Notes: a model not told the origin generated them from the sequence alone. A DNA stretch of 64,000 nucleotides from Pseudofrankia inefficax (GCF_000166135.1 NC_014666.1:6200001-6264000), one strand, 5' to 3'; numbered from the stretch's first letter, positions 35,286-43,571 are shown. Made by a program: numbers and translations.

Positions 35286-36401
35286 GTGCTCATTCCCTTT
35301 GACGACTACCCGGTGCACCAGACCGCGCTTCCACTCGCGCATGCCGGCGACGGCCACCCGGACCAGTACGACCGGTTCTGGTTCAACGGCTACGACGAGA
35401 ACATGTACTTCGCGGTCGCGCTCGGCCTCTACCCGAACCGCGGCATCATCGACGCCGCGTTCAGCGTCGTCCACGACGGCGTCCAGCGGTCCGTGTTCGC
35501 CTCCGGCCGGATCCCGCTGGACCGCACCCAGACGAGAATCGGCCCGATCTCCATCGAGATCGTCGAACCCATGCGGGTCGCCCGGATCGTGGTCACCGCC
35601 CCGGAGCACGGGCTCGTGGCGGACCTCACCGCGACCGCCCGTACGTCCGCGTACGAGGAGCCCCGCCAGACCCGGCACGCCGGCACCGTGATGGTCATGG
35701 ACGTCACCCGGGCCACCCAGCTGGTCACCTGGTCGGGCACCGTCTCCTCCGGTGGCACGGACATTCCGATCGGCGTGCCCACCTACGGCACCAAGGACCG
35801 TTCCTGGGGTATCCGCGGCGTCGGCGACCCCGCTCCGGCCGCTCCCCGCAACGTGCCGCCGCAGCTGTGCTTCTTCTGGGCCCCGCTGAACTTTCCCGAC
35901 CAGTGCCTGCACTACCTGCGCTTCGAGGACGCCCGCGGCGTGCCGTGGTCCGAGACCGCGGCCGTCCTGCCCGTGCTGGGGGACGAGGCACCGATCTTCG
36001 GCGCCGAGACGGGGATTCGCCGGCTGGACGGGGTTCACCACGAGATCCGCTGGGCCCCGGGGCTGCGTCGTTCCGAAGGCGCCACGATCCGGCTCGGGGC
36101 CGGCGAGACCGTCGAGCTGGAGCCCATCCGGACGTTCCGGATGAAGGGCGTCGGCTATCTCCACCCGACCTGGGGCCACGGGAAGTGGCACGGTGAGCTG
36201 GCCGTCGGCGGTGAGGCCCACAAGACCGCCGACCTCGACGTCCTCGCGTTCGACACCGTGCACGTGCAGCAGGTGATGCGCGCGACCTGGGGTGACCGGA
36301 CCGGCCTCGGCGTCCTCGAACAGGTCGTCATCGGCCCCTACGCCCCCGGCGGCTTCACCGAGCTCCTCGACGGCGCCGCGCCGAGGACGGCGCCCAGCTA
36401 G
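35286..36401 (+). CDS. Uncharacterised protein, probably beta-rich
   Basis: A 371-residue protein with no signal peptide or membrane helix. I do not recognise a characterised family. The N-terminus (DRFWFNGYDENMYFAVALG) and repeated beta-strand-like stretches suggest a lipocalin-like or beta-sandwich fold such as occurs beside lipid- and steroid-degradation genes; that is an inference from general appearance. Tryptophans and histidines cluster in HPTWGHGKWHGE near the end. The GTG start has GAGAGG nine bases upstream. It lies 52 bp after the crotonase at 34238, and the pair is probably one unit under site H. Its 3' end overlaps the MarR gene by 4 bp. Confidence 0.75.
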   Translation: MLIPFDDYPVHQTALPLAHAGDGHPDQYDRFWFNGYDENMYFAVALGLYPNRGIIDAAFSVVHDGVQRSVFASGRIPLDRTQTRIGPISIEIVEPMRVARIVVTAPEHGLVADLTATARTSAYEEPRQTRHAGTVMVMDVTRATQLVTWSGTVSSGGTDIPIGVPTYGTKDRSWGIRGVGDPAPAAPRNVPPQLCFFWAPLNFPDQCLHYLRFEDARGVPWSETAAVLPVLGDEAPIFGAETGIRRLDGVHHEIRWAPGLRRSEGATIRLGAGETVELEPIRTFRMKGVGYLHPTWGHGKWHGELAVGGEAHKTADLDVLAFDTVHVQQVMRATWGDRTGLGVLEQVVIGPYAPGGFTELLDGAAPRTAPS

Positions 36402-36841
36402 GCGGTGCGCAGCGAGTCGACGATCGTCGTCAGCTCGCCGATGAGCCGCAGGGCGGTCGGGATGTCGATGCCGTAACGCTGGAAGACCCGCTGCGGCACG
36501 TCGGCGGCCTGCGCCCGCAGGGCCTTTCCCTGTTCGGTCAGGGAGACCAGGACCCGCCGCTCGTCCGCCGGGTCCCGGGTCCGGTCGGCCAGGCCGAGAT
36601 CTTCCAGGCGCTTGAGCAGCGGGGTCAGCGTGCCGCTGTCGAGGTGCAGGCTCGCGCCGATGTCGCCGACCGTCCGCGGCTCCTGCGCCTCCCAGAGCAC
36701 CAGCATCGTGAGGTACTGCGGGTAGGTGAGGCCGAGCTCCGCGAGGACCGGCCCGTAGGCCCGGATCGCGTAACGGCTCGCGCTGTAGAGCGCGAAGCAC
36801 AGCTGGTTGCCGAGCTCCAGCTGCGGGAGGCGATCGGCCAT
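36398..36841 (-). CDS. MarR-family regulator, OhrR-like
   Basis: A 147-residue winged-helix protein. The N-terminus LELGNQLCFALYSASR matches OhrR-type peroxide sensors, with the reactive cysteine at position 15 when the ATG at 36841 is used. The winged helix (about 45-110) includes TVGDIGASLHLDSGTLTPLLKRLE and a DERRVLVSLT wing. OhrR proteins repress an organic-hydroperoxide reductase (ohr) until the cysteine is oxidised. No ohr gene is near, so the target is elsewhere or is a neighbour. The GTG at 36862 is a less likely start. The gene is convergent with the unknown gene at 35286. Confidence 0.9.
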   Translation of the reverse strand: MADRLPQLELGNQLCFALYSASRYAIRAYGPVLAELGLTYPQYLTMLVLWEAQEPRTVGDIGASLHLDSGTLTPLLKRLEDLGLADRTRDPADERRVLVSLTEQGKALRAQAADVPQRVFQRYGIDIPTALRLIGELTTIVDSLRTA

Positions 36842-36979
36842 GCCGTAGACGTTACAGGTCACCCCCGGTTCATTTGGCGGCTCTGGGCGCTTGCTTCGCG
36901 ACGGCTGCCTGCGCGGGGCCGATCCGCCGGCCGGTGCCTGACCGCCGACCCACGCCGTCCCGGTGCGCGGCGGGCGGCG

Positions 36980-38041
36980 CTAGGGATGGGCGAGGCGCGC
37001 GGCCGCCGTGAGCAGCTCCGTCGCGAGGGCCGCGTCGCCGCTGATCGCGGCGCGCGCCGCCTCGGGGGCCCGCCGGTCCGCGGCCACCAGGCAGAACTCG
37101 ACCGTGTCGAGGACCAGCCCGGCCGTCGGCTCGGCCGCCCCGAGCCCGGCGGGCGGCGGGCCACCGACGTGGACGAGCCAGGCGCCCCCGCCAGGCCCGG
37201 TCAGCGTGAGGCGCACGGCACCGGCCGGCGCCGTGGCGGCGCGGGCCGGCAGGGCGCCGAGCAGTCCCGCCGCGAGATCGGCCATCGCGGCGAGGCTGTC
37301 GGCGGGCGGCGCCGGCACCGTCAGGCCGGCCGCGACGCCGAGGTCGCGGGCGTGGATCCAGGTCTCGAAGGCACGCGCGACCAGGTGGGAGCCGACGGGC
37401 AGGCGGAGTCCGTCGACCTCGACCCACGCGTCCGCGAGCTCGGGCTCGGCCCGGATCCGCTCGGCCACGGCCGCGATGCCGTCGCGCCACAGCCGCGCGA
37501 CGCGGGCCCGCGGCCAGCCGTCCACCCAGCGCAGCAGCCGTTCGGTGTGGGCCACCAGGTCGACGCCCGCGGCCACGGGTGGGTCGACCGCGATCGCGAC
37601 CGCGCTGGCCACCAGGGCGTTGCCCGCGGCCACGTGGGTGACCAGATCGCCCAGCCGCCAGGTGAGGACCGGGCTGGGCCGCAGCAGGAGATCGTCGTTC
37701 ACCTCGGCGAGCACCACGTCGAGCATCGCGGCCGTCGCCCCGAAAGCGGCGGCGAACGCGGGCAGCTCGGGTGCCGGGCGCCGACGGGCGCGGGCGGCGG
37801 CGAGCACCCGCGGCAGCGCGGGAGCGGCTCCGGGCTCGGGCTCGTCCCCCGGCGCGCGCAGCAGCCGCTCGATTTCCCGGCGCTCGGCCTCGGCCCGCGC
37901 GCAGGCCGGGCAGGCGTCAACGTGGTCGGCCAGCGGACCGACGTCCGCCGCGTCGCACAGGTGCGACGCCAGCCTGGTCAGGTTGCCCGGATGCGGGTCG
38001 GACGCCGGCGCGCCGGCCGCGTGCCCATCAGAGGTCGTCAT
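36980..38041 (-). CDS. Zinc-finger anti-sigma factor fused to maleylpyruvate-isomerase-like domain
   Basis: A 353-residue soluble protein. Near the N-terminus HVDACPACARA carries the HxxxCxxC zinc motif of ZAS anti-sigma factors. From about residue 95 it has a mycothiol-dependent maleylpyruvate isomerase/DinB-like helical bundle (LTWRLGDLVTHVAAGN and the later ARAFETWIHARDLG). It should bind and hold the ECF sigma factor encoded just upstream, with which it overlaps by 4 bp (ATGA). The isomerase-like part may sense redox state or mycothiol. It lacks a membrane helix, so the signal is probably cytoplasmic. Confidence 0.88.
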   Translation of the reverse strand: MTTSDGHAAGAPASDPHPGNLTRLASHLCDAADVGPLADHVDACPACARAEAERREIERLLRAPGDEPEPGAAPALPRVLAAARARRRPAPELPAFAAAFGATAAMLDVVLAEVNDDLLLRPSPVLTWRLGDLVTHVAAGNALVASAVAIAVDPPVAAGVDLVAHTERLLRWVDGWPRARVARLWRDGIAAVAERIRAEPELADAWVEVDGLRLPVGSHLVARAFETWIHARDLGVAAGLTVPAPPADSLAAMADLAAGLLGALPARAATAPAGAVRLTLTGPGGGAWLVHVGGPPPAGLGAAEPTAGLVLDTVEFCLVAADRRAPEAARAAISGDAALATELLTAAARLAHP

Positions 38042-38625
38042 CCGCCGATACCTTCCTCGGCGAGAGCCCGGGCGATGCGCGCCAGTGCGCTGCGCATTCG
38101 TGATTTCGCCGTACCCTCCGGGATTCCGAGCTCGGCCGCTACTTCACGGTAGGTCATCCCCCGGTAGAACGCCAACTCGACCGCGGTCCGCAGGGACTCG
38201 GGAAGACCGGCGACGGTGTGCCGTACCCGGCAGAAGGTGTCTGCCACCTCCACTGTTTCGGCGGCACTCGGGACCGCCTCCTGCGGCGGCCCGAACCGCC
38301 CGGCCGCGGCCCGTTGACGTTCCTCCGCACGCACCCAGTCGACGGCCCGGCGGTGCGCCAGCATTGCCAGCCAGGTTCGCAGAGCGGCCCGGTTCGGGTC
38401 ATAGCGCAGCGGCCGTTCCCAGAGATACCCGAACACGTCCTGAACGATGTCGCCGGCGGCGTCCCGGTCGCGGGTAACCCGCTGGGCAAGCGTATGAACA
38501 AGTTTTCCAAACAGCCGGTAGGCCTCGCACAATGCGGTCTCGTCACCGGCGACCAGCCGTCTGTGCAGTTCCGCGTCCGCCGACGCCGTCTCGGTCGTCG
38601 GCCGCGGGCGGTCCCCCGTCACCAC
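38038..38625 (-). CDS. ECF-type RNA polymerase sigma factor
   Basis: A 195-residue sigma-70 family ECF factor. Region 2 (about 25-95) contains RDAAGDIVQDVFGYLWERP and RTWLAMLAHRRAVDWVR. Region 4 (about 125-180) contains LPESLRTAVELAFYRGMTYREVAAELGIPEGTAKSRMRSAL. The GTG at 38625 is chosen because AGGGGGG lies seven bases upstream; the frame stays open to 38718 without support. Its partner anti-sigma is translationally coupled downstream, so the pair is one stress-response switch. The promoters it reads cannot be determined here. Confidence 0.92.
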   Translation of the reverse strand: MVTGDRPRPTTETASADAELHRRLVAGDETALCEAYRLFGKLVHTLAQRVTRDRDAAGDIVQDVFGYLWERPLRYDPNRAALRTWLAMLAHRRAVDWVRAEERQRAAAGRFGPPQEAVPSAAETVEVADTFCRVRHTVAGLPESLRTAVELAFYRGMTYREVAAELGIPEGTAKSRMRSALARIARALAEEGIGG

Positions 38626-38743
38626 ACGTCCACCCCCCTGGAGGGAGGTGATTCTAACGTGGACGCTGTTCCCGACTGGGTGAACTTCTCGGGTCGGGGC
38701 CGCGTCGTGCCGGCTCACAGCCCGGCCCCGACCTCAGGAGACT

Positions 38744-39136
38744 TCAGCCGGCGAGCAGCGCGGCCCAGTGCGCGGTGTCGAAGTACTCGGTCATCCGTGT
38801 CGCCTTACCGTCGGCGAGCGCCCAGTCGTGGACGAAGCCCAGCGTGACGACGTGGCCGGAATCCGACCGGGCCTCCAGCAGGCCGAACGCGACGACGCGG
38901 TCCCCTGACTCCACGAACTCCAAAGGCCGCACCGCCATGTGCTCGCCATAGGCCGCGAGCACCTTGCCGAAGAAGGACTGCACCTCTCCGTGGCCCTTGT
39001 AGACGCCGGCCAGGTCCCGTGGCGACCCGGACGGAGACGTCCACTCGATGTCCGGCGCGAACCTGGCGAACAGGTCCACGACGTCGCCCCGGGAAAAGGC
39101 CTCGTAGCCGCCCTTGATGATCTCGGTGTTCGTCAC
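38744..39136 (-). CDS. SnoaL-like / nuclear-transport-factor-2-fold protein
   Basis: A 130-residue protein with the SnoaL/NTF2 cone fold: an N-terminal helix (IIKGGYEAFSRGDVVDLFARFAPDIEW), SGSPRDLAGVYKGHGEVQSFFGKV, and a C-terminal FVHDWALADGKATRMTEYFDT. Members act as isomerases, cyclases or ligand carriers, or have no known activity. The GTG at 39136 has GGAGG seven bases before it. A near-perfect 20-bp CRP/GlxR-type palindrome lies 90 bp upstream, so expression may follow carbon or cAMP status. The gene ends about 120 bp before the ECF sigma start. Confidence 0.85.
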   Translation of the reverse strand: MTNTEIIKGGYEAFSRGDVVDLFARFAPDIEWTSPSGSPRDLAGVYKGHGEVQSFFGKVLAAYGEHMAVRPLEFVESGDRVVAFGLLEARSDSGHVVTLGFVHDWALADGKATRMTEYFDTAHWAALLAG

Positions 39137-39226
39137 CCGAAAGCCTCCGCTCAGCTCCCCGCCCCCGAATCGTGCGTGCGGGTCGCGAGCCATTCGCGTG
39201 GCGGGCGCCGACGGATCACCACCTTG

Positions 39227-39246
39227 CATGTGACCTGGATCACATG
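39227..39246. promoter_or_regulatory. CRP/GlxR-type palindrome
   Basis: CATGTGACCTGGATCACATG has perfect 7-base arms and contains TGTGA-N6-TCACA, the consensus for CRP-family regulators such as Corynebacterium GlxR and mycobacterial CRP. It lies 91 bp upstream of the SnoaL-like gene and after the stop of the SDR at 39281. No regulator gene is nearby. Confidence 0.6.
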
Positions 39247-39280
39247 ACGACCGGACTGGCGCCGTCCGGACCGTTGGGGA

Positions 39281-40219
39281 TCAGCCGGCCAGGGTCTGGA
39301 CCGAGACCTCCCACAGGCGGGCGGCGGCCTCGGGGTCGAGCGCGAACGGGGCGACGCCGTTGCGGGCGGTGAGCACGCCGACCTCCGCCTCGTTGCAATC
39401 CTCGAAGTAGCGCCCGCCGACGCCGTCGAGCAGCGGCGCGGTCGCGACCAGGACGGAGGTGGCGGCGCCCTGCTCGGGGGTCTTCCACTTCAGGCCGCCA
39501 CCACCGGCCGCGGTCCGCATCTGCTCCAGCACCTCGTCGGGCACGTACCGCTGCAGGTTCGTGCGAATCCCGCCCGGCATGAGCGCGTTGACGGTGATCC
39601 CGTCGGTGGCCCACCGCTTGCTGGCCTCGACGGCGAACAGCACGTTGGCCGTCTTCGACTGCCCGTAGGCCGAGAACGGGTCGTACGGGCGGCGCTCGAA
39701 GTGGATGTCATCGAAGACCACCGGAGACCGGTGGTGCGCGCTGGAGCTGACCGACACGACCCGGGCCCGGCCGGCCGAGGCGAGCGCGTCGTGCAGCCCG
39801 ACGGCGAGGGCGAAGTGGCCCAGGTGGTTGGTCGCGAACTGCATCTCCCAGCCCTCGGGCGTGCGCGCCAGCGGGGAGGCCATGACGCCGGCGTTGTTGA
39901 CGAGGATGTCCAGCGGCCCGTCCCAGCCGGCGACGAAGGCGGCGACCGACGCCTGGTCGGCCAGGTCGAGCGGGGCGACCAGGATCTGCTTGCTGCCGGT
40001 GGCCGCCGTGAGGTCGGCGGCGACGCGGTCGCCGGCACCGACGTCGCGAACGGCCAGCGTCACTTCGGCGCCGGCGCCGGCCAGGGCCCGCGCCGTCTCG
40101 ACGCCGATCCCCGAGGCACCGCCCGTGACGACGACGCGTCGGCCCGTGAGGTCGATGCCCTCGATCACCTCCGCGGCGGTCGACCCGGCGGAAAACGAGG
40201 TGGTGATCCGGTCGGTCAT
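39281..40219 (-). CDS. Short-chain dehydrogenase, retinol-dehydrogenase-like
   Basis: A 312-residue SDR: TGGASGIG cofactor motif, DILVNNAGVM, SVSSSAHHR with catalytic Ser, and YGQSKTAN with the Tyr/Lys pair. The overall pattern matches the extended retinol-dehydrogenase/WW-domain-oxidoreductase-like SDRs that are common in actinobacteria, typically NADP dependent; the substrate is not known. The start at 40219 is ATG. It is divergent from a TetR gene at 40314, and the gap holds two copies of a palindromic operator, so the TetR protein very probably represses it. Confidence 0.92.
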   Translation of the reverse strand: MTDRITTSFSAGSTAAEVIEGIDLTGRRVVVTGGASGIGVETARALAGAGAEVTLAVRDVGAGDRVAADLTAATGSKQILVAPLDLADQASVAAFVAGWDGPLDILVNNAGVMASPLARTPEGWEMQFATNHLGHFALAVGLHDALASAGRARVVSVSSSAHHRSPVVFDDIHFERRPYDPFSAYGQSKTANVLFAVEASKRWATDGITVNALMPGGIRTNLQRYVPDEVLEQMRTAAGGGGLKWKTPEQGAATSVLVATAPLLDGVGGRYFEDCNEAEVGVLTARNGVAPFALDPEAAARLWEVSVQTLAG

Positions 40220-40242
40220 GGCGTGCTCCCGTCGGTACGCTT

Positions 40243-40292
40243 AACCGGAGGTTCCTCCGGTCCGTCGACCACACTAACCGGAGGTTCCTCCG
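40243..40292. promoter_or_regulatory. Duplicated palindromic operator for the TetR at 40314
   Basis: Two copies of AACCGGAGGTTCCTCCG lie at 40243-40259 and 40276-40292, with a 33-bp period. Each contains the palindrome CGGAGG-TT-CCTCCG. They fall 24-73 bp from the SDR start and 22-71 bp from the TetR start. Such a double site between divergent TetR and enzyme genes is a textbook repressor arrangement. Confidence 0.75.
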
Positions 40293-40313
40293 CTTCATTC
40301 CGGAGGTGATGTG

Positions 40314-40880
40314 ATGGCGGCCACGCGGGCCCTGCGCGCCGACGCCCAGCGCAATCGGGACCGGCTGCTGGAGGTCGCCGTCCGGGCGCTGTCCCAGGCC
40401 GGTCCCGACGTGCCGCTGGAGGCGATCGCGAAAGAGGCCGGCGTGGGGATCGGCACGCTCTACCGGCACTTCCCCAGCCGGGAGGCGCTGGTCGACGCGG
40501 CCTACCGTAACGAGCTCGACCGGCTGGCCGACGCCGTCGACGACCTCCTGCGCGACCTGCCGCCCGACCGCGCCCTGCGCGCCTGGATGGACCGGTTCGT
40601 CGACTACCTCGCCGCCAAGCGCGGCATGGGCGACGCACTGCGCGCGCTCATCGCCTCCGGTGGTGACCCGTTCGCGCACAGCCGCGACCGGCTGACCACC
40701 GCCGTCGGGACGCTGCTGCGAGCCGGAGCCGCGGCCGGGACGCTGCGCGCGGACGTGGCTCCCGACGACATCCTGGTCAGCCTCAGCGCGCTGTCCCTCG
40801 CCTCCGCCGACCGCGGCGACCGCGACCAGGCCGGCCGCCTGCTGGACCTCCTCATGGACGCGCTACGCGTCCGCGCCTGA
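40314..40880 (+). CDS. TetR-family repressor
   Basis: A 188-residue TetR regulator. The helix-turn-helix region (about 10-58) contains RLLEVAVRALSQ and LEAIAKEAGVGIGTLYRHFPSREALVDAAY. The helical C-terminal domain (ligand pocket) resembles the TetR SACE_7040-like group. The ATG at 40314 has GGAGG seven bases upstream; GTG 40311 is possible. It is divergent from the SDR at 39281 with a doubled palindromic operator between, so it likely regulates that gene and itself. The inducer is unknown. Hairpin repeat copy 2 follows 70 bp downstream. Confidence 0.92.
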   Translation: MAATRALRADAQRNRDRLLEVAVRALSQAGPDVPLEAIAKEAGVGIGTLYRHFPSREALVDAAYRNELDRLADAVDDLLRDLPPDRALRAWMDRFVDYLAAKRGMGDALRALIASGGDPFAHSRDRLTTAVGTLLRAGAAAGTLRADVAPDDILVSLSALSLASADRGDRDQAGRLLDLLMDALRVRA

Positions 40881-40950
40881 CCCCACAGTCGCGCCGGGAG
40901 CACGGAGACAGCGCCGCTCCCGCCAGGCCTTCCCGCTCCACACCTTGATC

Positions 40951-41026
40951 TTGATCGCGAGTTTGGCCCTCGAACGGTTGCGGCCAGGCCGGATTCACGA
41001 CCACCCGAGGGCTTGAACGGCGATCA
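40951..41026. repeat. 76-bp hairpin repeat, copy 2
   Basis: This copy has the same length and spacing as copy 1 at 25151. The left arm TGATCGCGAGTTTGGCCCT (40952-40970) and the right arm (41008-41026) are each close to copy 1, but their mutual pairing has decayed (about 12 of 19). The GACCAC element falls at the same offset (48 bases). It lies between the convergent TetR (ends 40880) and glutamine amidotransferase (ends 41048) genes. Confidence 0.75.
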
Positions 41027-41047
41027 CCGCGCCGGGCCGCGCTGGCC

Positions 41048-41914
41048 TTACTTCGGTTTCTGGGACGCGGCGGCGTCGGGGCGCAGGTCCGCGAGGCTGA
41101 GTTGATGCGCCGGCTTGTCGGGCACCGCGATCCGGCGGGTGATCCGCAGGTCGGGCCCGGCATGCAGCAGCTCGCCGGGCTCCATCGGGCGCCACGTCGG
41201 GCTGTCGTCCATCTGTTCGCTGGCGATGACGAGCGCGGGCGCGGCGGCCAGGTCGTGGGAGTGGACGCGCATCCGGCCGTTCGTGCCGCTGTGGTCGAGG
41301 TGCCGGTCGCCGTGGTGGCCGCCGGCCTGCCGTTCGAGCGTGTACAGCTGGTGGGTGTCGGGATAGCGCAACGCCCAGAGCTCACGCGGGGTCGTGACGA
41401 TCAGGTTGAGGGAATAGAGCGGCAGGTTCGCCGCGACCCAGCGGGCCGCGCGTTCGATGCCGGTGGCCACGTCCCCGGAACTCCGGATCTCACGGGTGAT
41501 CAGGGCGAAGAACCGCTCGGAGTCCGTGTCGCCCTTCACCAGTGCTCGGTCCGCGCCTAGTTCGGCGTCAAGCTGGTCCAGGCCCTCGAGCACCCCGTTG
41601 TGCGCGAACATCCGCCCCTCCTGCTCGAAGGGATGGGTGTTGCGCTGTTCCACCGCTCCGGTCGAGGCGAATCGGATGTGAGCGAGGAAGGTGGCTGATT
41701 CGACGTTCCGGGCCTCCTGCGCGAAGCCTCGGTCCTCGTAGGCCGCGATCGGCGCCTTGTACAGCTCCGGAGCGCCGTCGGGGTCGAAGAAGCCGATCCC
41801 GGCTCCGTCCGGCTCCTCGTGGCTCTGGTCGCTGAGGCTGTCCGGGGCGTCCAGTAGCCAGAACGTGGCGCGGGTGCGCAGTGGCGCGCTGCTCATTCCG
41901 AACAGACGACACAT
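41048..41914 (-). CDS. Class II glutamine amidotransferase
   Basis: A 288-residue Ntn-hydrolase-type glutaminase. The ATG at 41914 gives MCRLFG, with Cys2 as the N-terminal nucleophile after Met removal, which fixes the start; the longer open frame would bury it. Other landmarks are DGAGIGFFD, FLAHIRFASTG, NTHPFEQEGRMFAHNG and KGDTDSERFF. It resembles YafJ/EgtC-like stand-alone glutaminases, which hydrolyse a gamma-glutamyl amide. No ergothioneine genes are adjacent, so I leave the substrate open. The gene ends just beyond hairpin copy 2 and may be co-oriented with the MFS gene behind it. Confidence 0.9.
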   Translation of the reverse strand: MCRLFGMSSAPLRTRATFWLLDAPDSLSDQSHEEPDGAGIGFFDPDGAPELYKAPIAAYEDRGFAQEARNVESATFLAHIRFASTGAVEQRNTHPFEQEGRMFAHNGVLEGLDQLDAELGADRALVKGDTDSERFFALITREIRSSGDVATGIERAARWVAANLPLYSLNLIVTTPRELWALRYPDTHQLYTLERQAGGHHGDRHLDHSGTNGRMRVHSHDLAAAPALVIASEQMDDSPTWRPMEPGELLHAGPDLRITRRIAVPDKPAHQLSLADLRPDAAASQKPK

Positions 41915-41993
41915 GCGGCACCACGCTCCCCGTCGGTCGTGCGCCGCCGGCCTGGGCCGACGGTCGTGGGCCGGGTGGGCCGGCCCGCGTGCA

Positions 41994-43571
41994 TCATCGC
42001 CGACGACCGACCCGGCGGCCGCCACGGCGCGACGAGCGAGGGCCGGCCTGGCCGCGGCGGCGAGCCGACAGCCGGTAGGCGGCCAGCAGGGCGGCTGCCC
42101 CCGTCGCGCACCCGCAGACCGGGAAGACGATCAGGGCGGACGCGGCACCGGCGTGGTCGACGAGCGCGCCGGCCAGCGGGGCTCCGGCGGCGACGCCGAC
42201 GCCGTTCGCGATCACCACCCAGCCGAAGCCCTCGGTCCGCCGGTGCGCCGGGACCAGTTCGCCGACGATCGCGGTGGAGCTGATGATCAGGGGCGTCAGC
42301 GGCAGACCGGCGATGACGACCGCGACGACCACGGCGTTGATGCCGCCGACCGAGGCGGCCAGCGGCGCCACCGAGGCGGTGACGGCGAACAGGCCTCCCG
42401 CCACCCCGAACCGGCGCGGCAGGCTGGAGCGCCAGCGCACCATCCCGTAGCAGATGCCGGCCAACAGGTTGGACGCCGTCAGTGTGCTCGGCAGCAGTCC
42501 GGACGCGGCTCCCCAGCCATGCGCGCGGCCGTAGGCCACCAGGGCGACGTCCGAGGCGCCGAAGAACATCCCGAGCGCGGCCGCCGAGGCCAGCAGTGGA
42601 ACCAGCCCTTCGATCCGCCCCATCGACCGCTCCCGGCGGCCGGCCGCGCTGACCGACGACCCTTCGGTCGACGATGCCGCGGTCGAGGACGGCCCGACCG
42701 ACGCCGGCCCCCCGCTCGCCGACCCGACGGCGGACCCGACGCCGGCCGGCGCGGCGGCCCGGTCCGCACCGGCGGGCCAGTCCGGCACGACAGCCAGGTC
42801 CGGCACGACGGACTGGGCCGGGAGCTGGTGGGCGGAGCCGGGCAGCGCCGTGAAGGCCGCGGTGCCGACGGCGGCGAGCACCAGCGCGGCCGCGGTCCCG
42901 GCGGACGGGGTGAGGCCGGCGAGCGCGCTGGCGGCGGCCGGGCCGGTGACGAAGGTGATCTCGTCGATCGCCGACTCCAGCGCGTACGCGGCGTCCAGCC
43001 GGGGCCCGACCGGCAGCCTGGCGGCCCAGCGCTGCCGCGCGACCGGGCCGACCTGCGGAAGGGTCGCGCCGGTGGCGACCGCGGCCACGAGCAGCACGGG
43101 CACCGGTGCGGCCACGACCGCGGCGACGAGGAACGCGACGCCAGCGACGACGTGGGCGGTGGCGAGCAGCGGAAGGACCGCGCGGGGGCCGAGCCGGTCG
43201 ATGCGCCGGCCGATCACCGGGCCGGCCGCCGCGCCGGCCAGCGCGATCGCGGCGGTCGTCAGGCCGGCGAGGCGGTACGAGCCGGTGGTCGCCGCCACCA
43301 GCAGCATGCCGCCCACACCGATCATGGCGACCGGCAGCCGGGCCAGCAGCCCCGCGACCATCATCGGCCGGGTACCCGGCTGGTTGATCAGCCACCGGTA
43401 GGCGGCGGCGCCGGACTGGGGCGGTTCGGTGGCCACGGGCGCGCGCTGGGAACAGGCCTCAGGCCGGCGCCCGGCCGCGACGGGCCGGTCCGGCGCGGCG
43501 GGAATCGTGGGGACGGCGACAGTAGGGACGGAAATCGGTGCGGACGTGCTGAGGTCAGACGTGACGCTCAT
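41994..43571 (-). CDS. MFS-type membrane protein
   Basis: A 525-residue protein with about twelve hydrophobic helices in two blocks separated by a long Pro/Ser/Ala cytoplasmic linker (about residues 255-330). It has the loop GPVIGRRIDRLGPRA typical of major facilitator proteins. No specific signature for sugar, drug or acid transport can be read. The start at 43571 (ATG, with GAGG eight bases before) is preferred; the frame is open to 43649. The N-terminal 65 residues are low complexity. It is divergent from gadB, with a 346-bp gap. Confidence 0.82.
   Translation of the reverse strand: MSVTSDLSTSAPISVPTVAVPTIPAAPDRPVAAGRRPEACSQRAPVATEPPQSGAAAYRWLINQPGTRPMMVAGLLARLPVAMIGVGGMLLVAATTGSYRLAGLTTAAIALAGAAAGPVIGRRIDRLGPRAVLPLLATAHVVAGVAFLVAAVVAAPVPVLLVAAVATGATLPQVGPVARQRWAARLPVGPRLDAAYALESAIDEITFVTGPAAASALAGLTPSAGTAAALVLAAVGTAAFTALPGSAHQLPAQSVVPDLAVVPDWPAGADRAAAPAGVGSAVGSASGGPASVGPSSTAASSTEGSSVSAAGRRERSMGRIEGLVPLLASAAALGMFFGASDVALVAYGRAHGWGAASGLLPSTLTASNLLAGICYGMVRWRSSLPRRFGVAGGLFAVTASVAPLAASVGGINAVVVAVVIAGLPLTPLIISSTAIVGELVPAHRRTEGFGWVVIANGVGVAAGAPLAGALVDHAGAASALIVFPVCGCATGAAALLAAYRLSARRRGQAGPRSSRRGGRRVGRRR

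Noticed and set aside
35250-36800. A 516-codon minus-strand open frame across the unknown gene and the MarR gene
   Set aside because: It overlaps two genes with better start sites and codon pattern, and its protein has no recognisable motif.
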